Part shown: positions 55,855 through 64,000 of the stretch, in pieces
Numbering within the stretch: position 1 is the first letter of the stretch
How the letters are laid out: each line of letters opens with the position of its first letter
DNA from: JBMYYR01 sp965243605
GTDB lineage: Bacteria > Bacteroidota > Bacteroidia > Flavobacteriales > CAJXXR01
Assembly: GCA_965243605.1 (NCBI GenBank)
Contig: CBDEVQ010000089.1
Span: 25,675 to 89,674, forward strand
DNA length: 64,000 bases
Reading direction: 5' to 3'
Made by a program: the position numbers and the translations under genes
The notes under the pieces: generated by a model
The model's input: only the letters and a program-made list of their open reading frames with translations
The model's database searches: none
What the model was told of the DNA's origin: nothing

Positions 55855-55904
55855 AATTTGCCTAAATTTATTATTGACGTAATTTGTAAATACTGTAATT
55901 CCAT
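55851..55904 (-). CDS. SUKH-derived 17-codon leader ORF
   Basis: The peptide starts MELQYLQ exactly as the SUKH genes do, then reads ITSIINLGKL and stops. Its TGA overlaps the ATG of the family A gene (ATGA). The same arrangement recurs at 57090-57143. It is preceded by the array terminator, so the boundary module is terminator plus SUKH 5' end. Confidence 0.55.
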   Translation of the reverse strand: MELQYLQITSIINLGKL

Positions 55905-55941
55905 AAGGTTTTATTATCCCTCTAAAATAATACAAAAAAAC

Positions 55942-55973
55942 AACCCCACATATCTAAACTGATGTGTGGGGTT
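55942..55973 (-). terminator. Array terminator 4
   Basis: AACCCCACA / TGTGGGGTT stem with inner ATCT-type pairing and a T run on the minus strand. It follows the SUKH-3-like gene (stop 56045). The flank CTTACTTTAAAG next to it is shared with terminator 3. Confidence 0.85.
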
Positions 55974-56044
55974 TACTTACTTTAAAGAAGAAGTAAAAGA
56001 TTTAATTGGTTTAAATATGTCAACTCCAATATCATTTACTTAAT

Positions 56045-56575
56045 CTAATCAAATGTGTCATATTTAAACTCATAAGTATTAAAATCTACAATATTAGCAT
56101 GAACATCTCTCCAAATTCCTGAAGTTGGATCCTTTGGATCTAATTCTAAAGATTTATTATCATATCTAATTATACTTTCTACTCCTCTATATAAGCCTTT
56201 ACCTACACATAGTAAATACTCCCCTAAAAAATAAACAGCCCCATTTTCATCTGCGGCAATATCAAAAGTCTCTGGAGAGTACAAACCTATAACATAGAGT
56301 TTCCTACCGAGGTCTTTTGACCAATCTACAGCAACTGAATCCACATCCATCCCGCCTGAATCTAATGGATTTAATGAAGCATTATTAACAACACTTTGTT
56401 TAAATCTTTCATCTATTAGTTCTAAAACGTTTATTCCGCCATACTCTCTTATAAACGCTCTAATAAATTCTGGATAATTATACTCCTCCATAAAAGAATC
56501 ATATTCTTTTACTCGTCTACCTTTACTCCAACCCATTTTTTTAAAATGATCTTGTAACTCTTTTGTAAATGACAT
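56045..56575 (-). CDS. SUKH-3-type immunity protein
   Basis: The 176-residue protein matches the SUKH-3 pattern: HFKKMGWSKGRRV, FIRAFIREYGGINV, a mid-domain segment VDSVAVDWSKDLGRKLYVIGLYSPE, and AADENGAVYFLGEYLLCVGKGLYRGVESII. SUKH-3 proteins neutralise cytoplasmic toxins of contact-dependent systems. In this array it is an orphan, since no toxin is adjacent. It is separated from the next gene by a typical array terminator. Confidence 0.75.
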   Translation of the reverse strand: MSFTKELQDHFKKMGWSKGRRVKEYDSFMEEYNYPEFIRAFIREYGGINVLELIDERFKQSVVNNASLNPLDSGGMDVDSVAVDWSKDLGRKLYVIGLYSPETFDIAADENGAVYFLGEYLLCVGKGLYRGVESIIRYDNKSLELDPKDPTSGIWRDVHANIVDFNTYEFKYDTFD

Positions 56576-56677
56576 TTTTCTTATCTTTTTAAATCTGTTA
56601 TATCTTCAATAATATTAAAGAACTTAAGCATTGGATTAAAAGTGATTCTAATGAAAACTATAAAACATAAAAAAAAA

Positions 56678-56696
56678 GCGTCTAATTCATAGAAGC
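56678..56696 (-). terminator. Terminator after the truncated family A gene
   Basis: On the minus strand the stem GCTTCTA / TAGACGC (one mismatch) with a 5-nt loop is followed by nine T. It differs from the repeated array terminators. Confidence 0.7.
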
Positions 56697-56748
56697 CTTA
56701 ATATTAACAATCTTTGTATATTATATATTCAAGTAAAGTTTCTAATTT

Positions 56749-57093
56749 CTAGAATAAATAACAAATATTAGGTAGCATATTATAGGTTGCTATCACATTT
56801 CCAAAATCTCGGTCAATGTCAAAATTAACGGTACCATCATCAGCCGTTTCTGAAAAATCCACAGAACCATATCCATCACTAAACCCTCTTGCAACATCGT
56901 CTAAATCATCCAAATCATTATATACGCCATCTTGTATTTTTTCTAATTCTTCTATCTCTTTAATTAATTGTCGCCCTCTTAACTCATCCATATAGTAAAC
57001 AAGTAGCATATACCTATCATCCGTTGGAAGAATCTCACCATATTCTTTACCTGTCCTTTCTAAAATCTGTTTATCAAAACCTACCTTTTTCAT
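56749..57093 (-). CDS. Truncated family A immunity paralogue
   Basis: I start at ATG 57093 (MKKVGFDKQILERTGKEYGE), coupled by ATGA to a leader ORF. The protein follows family A up to FDIDRDFGN. It then switches to an unrelated short tail (VIATYNMLPNICYLF) and stops at 114 residues, losing the closing helix present in the 125-residue copies. It may be inactive. Confidence 0.6.
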   Translation of the reverse strand: MKKVGFDKQILERTGKEYGEILPTDDRYMLLVYYMDELRGRQLIKEIEELEKIQDGVYNDLDDLDDVARGFSDGYGSVDFSETADDGTVNFDIDRDFGNVIATYNMLPNICYLF

Positions 57094-57143
57094 AATTTGT
57101 CTAAATTTATTATTGACGTAATTTGTAAATACTCTAATTCCAT
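57090..57143 (-). CDS. SUKH-derived 17-codon leader ORF
   Basis: The peptide MELEYLQITSIINLDKL is the counterpart of the leader at 55851-55904, with two substitutions. Its TGA overlaps the next ATG (ATGA). It follows terminator 5 in the same way. Confidence 0.55.
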   Translation of the reverse strand: MELEYLQITSIINLDKL

Positions 57144-57180
57144 AAGGTTTTATTATCCATCTAAAATAATACAAAAAAAC

Positions 57181-57211
57181 AACCCCACAAACTAAAAAGA
57201 TGTGTGGGGTT
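57181..57211 (-). terminator. Array terminator 5
   Basis: AACCCCACA / TGTGGGGTT stem, with T run on the minus strand. It ends the toxin plus SUKH transcript (SUKH stop at 57237). The bases beyond it (ATAAAATAAGAAGGTCTTAAAC) match those next to terminator 1, so the two SUKH genes share their 3' flank as well. Confidence 0.85.
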
Positions 57212-57236
57212 TATAAAATAAGAAGGTCTTAAACCA

Positions 57237-57716
57237 TTATAACGGTAATCCTAATTCTAATCTATGTTTTGCTCCCTTTATTGAAAAATGAACCATTTGA
57301 CTAAACTTAATTCTTGTCTTTTCTATCATTTGTTTACTTGGGTCTGTTTCATGATAATCTACATAATTAATTAATGGATCATCCCCTTCATCCAGAAAGA
57401 AAAATTTAAACTGCTCACAACCGTTATTCTCAGAAAACACCCAAAATGGACGATCAATTACAGTTCCGTAATCTGCCATCACTTCTTCCAATATTTCTTG
57501 ATGCCAATCGGATGCTAATTCTTCCAAACTATCGGTACCTGCTGAAATCCAACCTCCATGAGATCCAGCCAAAAATAAATATTCCCGATAAACTTGAGGG
57601 AATTTAAACCCCAATTTATTTTCTGCAGCCAAAATAGCATCTTCTGATACTCCTCGTAATTCGCGATAACCTATCCTTTTATTCTCTAATAATTCTTGTA
57701 AATACTGTAATTCCAT
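57237..57716 (-). CDS. SUKH (SMI1/KNR4) immunity protein, partner of the deaminase toxin
   Basis: The 159-residue SUKH protein (ILAAENKLGFKFPQVYREYLFLAGSHGG, SENNGCEQFKFFFLDEGDDP) starts 8 nt after the stop of the 949-residue toxin gene. It is the classical position of the cognate immunity gene. It is closely related to the copy at 52945-53424. Differences lie mainly near residues 15-25 and 120-140, which could change toxin specificity. Confidence 0.88.
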   Translation of the reverse strand: MELQYLQELLENKRIGYRELRGVSEDAILAAENKLGFKFPQVYREYLFLAGSHGGWISAGTDSLEELASDWHQEILEEVMADYGTVIDRPFWVFSENNGCEQFKFFFLDEGDDPLINYVDYHETDPSKQMIEKTRIKFSQMVHFSIKGAKHRLELGLPL

Positions 57717-57724
57717 AATGTTCT

Positions 57725-60574
57725 TTAATTGTTTTTAATACCCATATCTAATATATCAATATTACTCTTCGCATATTTGCCCCCTCCTATAGAAACGGCG
57801 CGCACCTCTATATCTATAACACCATAATATTCGGATCGTGCTATAATTTGTTTTTGACAAGATGAACATGGTGTATATAAAGTATCTAAACGCATTTTAG
57901 ACACTTTTACATTCTCTTCTCCAAATTTAACAAATAATTTATGAATGATATCATCTGCAGCTTCAAGCATTTTAGGCTCTGAATCATACAATCTAGGAAC
58001 CAACTTACCATTTTCATCCAATGCTTGAAAATTCGTACTTAATTCTTTATTTGAAGAATTAAACTTTAATTTCTTTTGTAGTAAATCTATTTTTGGAGAA
58101 GTTGCTAAACCATTATTAACTCCACCAGAACCTTGACCCGCTAACCCTTCTAATATTATCGTTTTCTTTTTCCCTTCTATTAGAACATCAACCTCTAATA
58201 TTGCTGCATTTTTATTGAATGCTTTTCTATTACCTTTTTTGCGTATTTTCATCAACCTATTTATACTGTCTTTATTAGGCAATGGCTTATGCTTAGCAAT
58301 ACTTAAATACTTATTTAAAATTTCTGCATGATTATTTCGTATTACGTTGAACAATTTATTATACTCTATAGACTCTAATGCATTTAAGCCATCTTTATCC
58401 AATTTTAAACCTAAATCTTTATAAGCTTTAACATCTGAATCTTTTAAAGCATATTTGTTTAAAACATCAGATTTAGCTTGATATAATTTATCCAATATTT
58501 TTTTAAACTTATTTTCTTGTCCAACTCCATTAAGCTTAACTTCTCCCAACAAATTCTTATTCTTGGCATCAATATCGTCTAAGGCATTGTTTAAAATTTC
58601 TTTAGGAGTATCTCCTTTAGGCAAACTATCCGGCTTTCCATCAAGTCCATCTTTTAAGCGCTGTTGTTTTATGTTGTCTGAAAAATTATCTAACGCTTCT
58701 TTTATGGCACTTTTCTCTCCTAAAAACTCTCGAGCAACCGAACCATCTTCAGCTTTAGTGGCTACATAAGCCAACTCCATGTTTTTATACTTCCCATTTT
58801 TAAACAGCTGCTCTATATACCGAAGGCTTCTTGGGCTTATATTTTTGATTTTATTATAAAACAACTGTGTACCTACTCTTACATTTTTAGTAATGTAGAT
58901 TCCACCAGCTTCTTTTACTAATTTTCCAATATTGGCTGCATAGTTAGCATAAGCCTTCGCTTTTGCACCAACACTCTTAAAGTACTCAAAACATCCCTCT
59001 ATAAACCCATCAATCACCCTCAGCAGTTCCTTCGGGTTTTTTAACAACGTAAAGAACTTCCTTAATAAACCGACTATACGGGTTAATAAATTAGAAGCAA
59101 TTTTAGCACTTCCTTTCACTAAAAACTTAGCCCCTTTGGCTATTAAAGTAATAGGCGCAGCAAGCTCTTTTAAAATATTAGCGGCTGTAAGCGAACCTCC
59201 AGTAAACATAACACTAACAATAGTCTCTACCAGAATTCCTAGAAAATAACCAACACCATAAAACACTTGAACTAAAGAAAAATCTAATCCTGAAAACATA
59301 GATTTCCCATTATTAAACCAAGCGACCATTTTTTTAATTGGGGTTACAATTCCATTTTTAAAACATTGGCCCCAATCCACCGTAAATATAGCTTCCACCA
59401 CATTTTCAATGGACTCTAAAATTAACTGTCCATAGTATAATTTATCTTGAGAAAGTTTTAAAACTTGAGCAGCGCCCTTGCATATATACCCAATCAACTG
59501 TAGAATTCCAGAAATAACATCTATAACACTATTAAACAACCCACACATAAGAGCATTTACAGCTTCTATGGATGTTTTTATAACATCAAATATGATATTC
59601 TTATTGGCTAACAAATAATTCTCTAATTCGTAAACCTTCGAATACACATATTGAATAGCTGATTCAAACTTATCATAGACATATTTTGGCAGTATAAATT
59701 CGGTCTCTTTAAGCTGTTTGCCTACAATGGCTTCTGATGCTCTAATTTGTGTAAAAAAAGGATTTAACACTTTAGCGACAAGGTCCCGTTCAGAAGCTTC
59801 ATCCTTAACTTTATCTAAAAGTTTTAATATTAATTGAACCTCGAAAACAGGATTATACCCTTCAACAGAGCTATCCCACCTTGTTTTATTAAACTTAATG
59901 TTTTTATCGACCCAAGTCGGAATAGTCTTTACCAACATTTCTCCAATTCCATCAAATGCCCATTCAGACAAATCAACAAAATCTTCTACAAACTCAGAAA
60001 AAGCATAAAAACACCAACCTAAAATACTACGCTTAGACTCTAAAACAGGTTCGCTTAATAATTCTTTAATTTGTTCTTGAGGTATTGAAAACTTCTTATT
60101 ATTTAACTCACCTAAATTAAAATTCTTAAAATTGGGATAAAGCTCTGGAACCTTACTACCTACTTTCACTAGAGTTGTTCGCCCTGTGAGGTTATATCCA
60201 TCATCGTTTTCAATAAAAAGGATAATTTCATTACTAAATGCGGTACACCTTTTATGTGTTTCTAAAAGTTTTGTAGCGTCGGAATCTGTAACAATAACAA
60301 CTTTAACATTGTTTCCTATATCTTTAACTTCTGCACCTGGGAAATGTGCACTTTCAAAAACAGCTTCTGAAAGAAGACCACTTGGATTATTTTCATCATC
60401 TGCAAAAACCTCTAAATCTCCAGACACATAAACCGTGGTATCCTTATCTCCATGTTCAGAAGGAGGTCCAATGTCTAATGCTTCTTCAAGCCCAAAAGAA
60501 TCTATCATTGTAAAAGGGGTATGCCCCACATAATATGGAGGCCCTTTATCAGTACCTATTACATTATTTTCCAT
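57725..60574 (-). CDS. Polymorphic toxin with C-terminal deaminase domain
   Basis: The 949-residue protein has no signal peptide. Residues 1-200 are an unrecognised N-terminal domain (MENNVIGTDKGPPYYVGHTPF). Residues 200-570 are long helices with hydrophobic, possibly membrane-inserting stretches (VEAVNALMCGLF-like, YGVGYFLGILVETIVSVMF). The C-terminus, from about 770, looks like a nucleic-acid-type deaminase of the XOO_2897 kind: D864-S-E866-PKML, then T-P-C903-SS-C906 and IDIEV. E866 would be the proton shuttle and the two Cys would bind zinc. It is followed within 8 nt by a SUKH immunity gene. The N-terminal region presumably directs delivery by a secretion machine not visible here. Confidence 0.75.
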   Translation of the reverse strand: MENNVIGTDKGPPYYVGHTPFTMIDSFGLEEALDIGPPSEHGDKDTTVYVSGDLEVFADDENNPSGLLSEAVFESAHFPGAEVKDIGNNVKVVIVTDSDATKLLETHKRCTAFSNEIILFIENDDGYNLTGRTTLVKVGSKVPELYPNFKNFNLGELNNKKFSIPQEQIKELLSEPVLESKRSILGWCFYAFSEFVEDFVDLSEWAFDGIGEMLVKTIPTWVDKNIKFNKTRWDSSVEGYNPVFEVQLILKLLDKVKDEASERDLVAKVLNPFFTQIRASEAIVGKQLKETEFILPKYVYDKFESAIQYVYSKVYELENYLLANKNIIFDVIKTSIEAVNALMCGLFNSVIDVISGILQLIGYICKGAAQVLKLSQDKLYYGQLILESIENVVEAIFTVDWGQCFKNGIVTPIKKMVAWFNNGKSMFSGLDFSLVQVFYGVGYFLGILVETIVSVMFTGGSLTAANILKELAAPITLIAKGAKFLVKGSAKIASNLLTRIVGLLRKFFTLLKNPKELLRVIDGFIEGCFEYFKSVGAKAKAYANYAANIGKLVKEAGGIYITKNVRVGTQLFYNKIKNISPRSLRYIEQLFKNGKYKNMELAYVATKAEDGSVAREFLGEKSAIKEALDNFSDNIKQQRLKDGLDGKPDSLPKGDTPKEILNNALDDIDAKNKNLLGEVKLNGVGQENKFKKILDKLYQAKSDVLNKYALKDSDVKAYKDLGLKLDKDGLNALESIEYNKLFNVIRNNHAEILNKYLSIAKHKPLPNKDSINRLMKIRKKGNRKAFNKNAAILEVDVLIEGKKKTIILEGLAGQGSGGVNNGLATSPKIDLLQKKLKFNSSNKELSTNFQALDENGKLVPRLYDSEPKMLEAADDIIHKLFVKFGEENVKVSKMRLDTLYTPCSSCQKQIIARSEYYGVIDIEVRAVSIGGGKYAKSNIDILDMGIKNN

Positions 60575-60610
60575 TTATTATTTTTTAAATATTAAACAAT
60601 ACTTACCCTA

Positions 60611-60639
60611 GCCTGCTCTGGAATACTCCAGAACAAGCC
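60611..60639. other. Hairpin in the leader of the toxin gene
   Basis: CTGCTCTGGA and TCCAGAACAAG pair around ATAC with one or two wobble positions. It is 37 nt or more upstream of the toxin start, with no T run, so it could be a leader structure rather than a terminator. Confidence 0.4.
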
Positions 60640-60785
60640 ATAAAAACATAGTGTTTGATGTTATCGAATGATGTTAACTATTGATTTTTGAATATTAAAA
60701 TGTTTGCCCGCCTCTTCGTTATAATTACAGGTGGTTTTAAATATGTATTAAAGACAAACAACTATGTATTTTGGGTAAGTGTTAA

Positions 60786-60885
60786 AGACTCGCATATACG
60801 ATCTATTCGATTATTTTTGTATACTTTTTATACTTTAATAATATGCTTATTTATAAATATTAATTCATTTATGATATGCGAGTCT
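60786..60885. repeat. 12-bp inverted repeat flanking an AT-rich spacer
   Basis: AGACTCGCATAT (60786-60797) and its exact complement (60874-60885) are 76 nt apart. The right arm ends 5 nt from the stop of the broken gene at 60891. The rest of the 60575-60890 gap holds no gene I can see. Confidence 0.5.
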
Positions 60886-60890
60886 ATGGC

Positions 60891-63343
60891 TTATGCCGAA
60901 TGGTTATGTGTATCATCAAAACAAGGCAATCCGTTGTTATCTAGTCCTTCTTCTTCAGCCTGAATAATTGTAAGGGCCGTAGGTACACGTGTTTCCCAAG
61001 TTTCTTCTACCTCACCTTCAATATGTCTCATTTCATCCGCTACAGATAAGAACATTTCACTGTCTTGATCTACAATTAACCCTTGTCCGTTCCAAATTTC
61101 TCCAGTGGCCATATACCAGTTTACGGCATCTTCAAACCCTTGACGAACTGGCACTACTGATCTTGCCATTCCAGATTGTAAGAAAGATTGAAAAATAGGA
61201 TCTGCAGCATCTGCACTCTGAAAAAGATCTACCCAACGGTCTTCTTCTCCATAAAAATATGAGTAGAATGTATAGGCCATGGTATCCCAATCAAAGGCCT
61301 GTTCAAAGAATTTAGCTAAAGATGCATGGCTTTCAAAGCCGATAGATTTCGAAACTTCTTTAGCCGAATTTCCATAGTTATTACGTGCATATTCATGCCC
61401 AAATGGTTTTGTCATTAAATCAATGGCAATACGTTTAATCTCACGTTTTTCAATTCCTCGGTTAAATAATGGATTAAACTTCACCTTTTCTGGGTTGGCT
61501 TCAATTTCTTCTTCCACTTCTGGCTGAGCGTCATTGTATTCCTCAACTTTATTTTGGTAAGCTTCGGCAATCGCTGTATACGTTTTATTTTGCCATTCTT
61601 GATAAAGTGAAGTTTTACGAATACATCTTGCGGTAACTGTAATTCCTAATGCATCAATATCACGTGTTTCTAATGGCTACTGGTAACTCCTCAGATATCT
61701 CTACACCTTCAAAGTCGAAATCTACATCTAATGTTTTTTGAAATGTTTCGAATTCTTTATCTAAAGATCCAACAGAAATGGTTGTATGGGTATTTCCTTC
61801 TCCACCATGTCTAATAAAAACTACCTCTTAAACTTGCCGAGATACATTTATACCCTTCAGGAATTTCTAAAGCATGGCTTGTTGCATTATCCGTTTCATC
61901 TAATCCACTACCATCTACAGTTGTACTAATCGCCATTGATACAGTGACCTCTTCTTCTGGACACGGATCAACTAATGCATCATATTCTGCTGCAAAATTT
62001 AAATACGTTCCAATAGCAATGTCGCTTGGCTTATTCAGTGTAATTTCTTTTAATGTTGCAGGTGGAGTTGGTAAAATGATCGTAGAAATTGCATCCGTTT
62101 TATCTTCAATCTTCTTTAAAATAGCTTCTTTAAAGAAACGTGCTGGTTTCTGGTATAGCAAACTCATACATTAAACGCTTACCATAATTGACAAGGTTGT
62201 TTTTGTAAATTTTATCTACCCAGCGGTATACACCTCTAAAGTTGGATTCACTCTGAGTATTATCAAAACCATGCTTACTATGCTCTTCATATTCTTGAAC
62301 AATACGCTCAGATCTTTTTTCATTAATCTTGCTTGTTACACGCTCTACAGCACGTTCCGAGACCTCTTGAGCATACGACTGAGCAATTGAATTGGATTCT
62401 GATGCGGATGTCGAGTTGCTAATATTTGCAGAAGATCCTAAACTAAAACTTCCTTCACTCCCTAAAAATGCTGATTTACCAGATACACTTGCATTGGCTC
62501 CAAAAGAATTCGATTCGTTTTCATTAATAATTTTTGAAGCCTCTGTTTGAATATCAGAACTTACCGATGTATTTAATTCCTTCTCTTGATCTTTTTCTGA
62601 AGAACGCTCTCTTTCATTATAGGTATTAGAAGATCTAAATTTACGTTTAAACTTCTCTTTATATTCTTTAGCCATGACGTTCTCAATATGAGAAACTTCT
62701 CCAGGAACATAACAAGAAACGTGTTGCTCAACACGTCTAAATTCAGCAATTCCTAATTTAGACACCCCGTATAAAGGCACTTCTTCTCCATGAGTTCCAT
62801 CGGCATTATTTTCCCCAAAATCGTCCTTGAAAACTTAGAACTTACATTATCGCCTAAATATAAGTTGTCTACCAAAAATGATAGAGTCGTTCCATCTTCT
62901 AAATCTAAAGTCCCCTCAAACTTATATTTCCCATCAATAACTTCGGTATCATCTTCTAACATATACCCTTCTGGGAAAAGCATAATTTTAATGCTTTCAT
63001 CATTCGAGTCTAGAACTTTAAATGCATTAAGTACACCTGTTGTATCCCCATTAGCTGTTCCTCCAGAGTTATTCACCAAGCTATAACTTGCTCCAACAAT
63101 AAAAGCATCTTCGTGAGGCATTCCTAAAGTAATAACCACGGTTGGCTTCCCTTTCCAGTTGTCATAAACATTCCCGAAATATGTTGTACGTCCTAATTTG
63201 AATAACGCTTTAGTATCCAATGCAAAAACAGACCCTCCTATTTTTACAGATTTAATATTTTTAGCCGATTTAGATAAGGCTATTTGACTGTTAACCGCAA
63301 TCTTCTTTTCTAAGGTTTGAATTGCGCTTTTAAATGTATTCAT
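60891..63343 (-). pseudogene. Large unrecognised gene broken by four single-base frameshifts
   Basis: One continuous protein of about 816 residues can be read by jumping frames at 62830-62833 (one base missing from an A/T run), 62147-62149, 61816-61820 and about 61675-61678 (one extra base each). The restored joins are smooth, for example KFFKDDFGENN, FAIPEPARFFKEAI, LRGSFIRHGGEGN and EELPVPLETRDIDALG. The N-terminal third is beta-rich. A Ser/Glu/Asn-rich, probably coiled or disordered part follows, then NFRGVYRWVDKIYKNN and NYGKRLMYEFAIPEP, then a helical C-terminus. There is no signal peptide. It ends about 320 nt before the toxin gene and may belong to the same delivery module. Either a true pseudogene or low-quality sequence. 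Confidence 0.7.
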
Positions 63344-63372
63344 AAATTAAATTTTAAATATTTTATTTTCAA

Positions 63373-64000
63373 TTATAATGATCGTGTCGGTGTAGATCTA
63401 ATTGGACCATTGATGACACTAATTAAATCCGATGCTTCTACTTCCTCTATTGTCCCAGGAGTTACCGAGATTGAACTTGGGTATGTAACAACTTCAGATG
63501 TTGTTCCATCTCCATTATCTACAGAAGTAACCACTTTATTATCCTCTTTGTACTGCTTAGCATCTGCTAAATAATTGTTGTAAACGGTCTCTTTTGCTGC
63601 AATTTGAGCTTTTAACGCTTCTTGCGCCTCTATTTTAACCGCATGTAAACTAATTTCATAAGCGGCTTTACGTTCCTTGGCAACAGCAGCTTCCATTTCT
63701 TTTTCTAAACGACTTGTTAAAAAAGAAGATAATGTTGGTACAGTAGGTACATCTTTAGAAAAATCTGGTAAGAATATGTTAGGTACTGCAACGTTTGCTT
63801 TTGCACGACGTATAAATTCGTCTTTAAACTCCTCTGTAAACTCAATCATCTGATCATTAACACTAGCAGATACTTTCTCTTTAAACTGAGTTAAAAACTG
63901 ATTAGCTATAAGTAATTTAATAATTGACTCTCTTACTGGTTTTGATTGATTCGTAATGGTCTGATAAATCAAGTTATCCCACAATCTTGTTTCACTTTGA
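63373..64000 (-). CDS. 3' part of an unrecognised gene, 5' end outside the window
   Basis: The frame is open from the right edge; a TTG at 63984 is only an internal codon. The visible 208 residues are mostly helical and charged (FLTQFKEKVSASVNDQMIEFTEEFKDEFIRRAKANV, LEKEMEAAVAKERKAAYEISLHAVKIEAQEALKAQIAAK). The end is Ser/Thr/Val-rich (ISVTPGTIEEVEASDLISVINGPIRSTPTRSL). It lies 29 nt upstream of the frameshifted gene, so the two were probably one operon leading to the toxin. Confidence 0.65.
   Translation of the reverse strand, partial: QSETRLWDNLIYQTITNQSKPVRESIIKLLIANQFLTQFKEKVSASVNDQMIEFTEEFKDEFIRRAKANVAVPNIFLPDFSKDVPTVPTLSSFLTSRLEKEMEAAVAKERKAAYEISLHAVKIEAQEALKAQIAAKETVYNNYLADAKQYKEDNKVVTSVDNGDGTTSEVVTYPSSISVTPGTIEEVEASDLISVINGPIRSTPTRSL

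Noticed and set aside
52863..57213. Regularly recurring 58-bp repeats as a CRISPR array
   Set aside because: The copies are separated by whole genes of different length and fold as terminators with a T run, so they are not CRISPR repeats.

Overview
The window looks like a piece of a Bacteroidota (Flavobacteriales-like) chromosome. It is AT-rich and has a type IX secretion sorting tail. Several gene starts follow the Bacteroidota promoter pattern TTTG/TTG - about 19 nt - TAnnTTTG. Giant RHS proteins, SUKH immunity genes and a WG-repeat protein also fit this group. No rRNA, CRISPR array or insertion sequence was recognised. All functions below come from reading the sequence; no database search was run.

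Layout. (1) 1-5.9 kb: the 5' part of a giant SpvB/FG-GAP/RHS secreted protein that runs off the left edge. It contains a perfect 645-bp tandem duplication. (2) 6.0-25.0 kb: one tightly packed leftward operon of about 19 kb with a recognisable promoter (24977-25007) and terminator (5977-6012). It runs: two small secreted proteins, a Skp/OmpH-like chaperone, a lipoprotein, a 2192-residue SpvB-like protein, a small periplasmic protein, a 2857-residue RHS protein with a variable toxin tip, and a lipoprotein that is probably the immunity protein. (3) 25.2-28.0 kb: a graveyard of immunity-like genes with duplicated HINT-domain tails, a sign of displaced RHS toxin cassettes. (4) 28.1-33.0 kb: a zinc-starvation regulon. 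A Fur/Zur-type repressor is divergent from a MerC-like membrane protein and GTP cyclohydrolase I, with a lipoprotein and a frameshifted TonB receptor downstream. Zur-like palindromes sit exactly on the promoters. (5) 33.3-52 kb: mostly housekeeping and accessory single genes: a solenoid protein, a tRNA-like gene, three short-chain dehydrogenases, a T9SS cargo, a WG-repeat protein, a 2OG oxygenase, CoA transferase, LysR regulator, ADP-forming acyl-CoA synthetase, and a double-glutaredoxin/thioredoxin-reductase fusion. (6) 52-60.6 kb: a deaminase-type polymorphic toxin followed by a leftward array of at least ten immunity genes. The array is separated by near-identical terminators, and three of its genes are preceded by small SUKH-derived leader ORFs. 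(7) 60.9-64 kb: a large unrecognised gene broken by four single-base frameshifts, and the 3' part of another gene leaving the right edge.

The strongest leads are the immunity array with its repeated boundary module and coupled micro-ORFs, the two-giant-protein RHS operon with its own chaperone, the in-frame HINT tails following immunity-like genes, and the Zur-controlled promoters.
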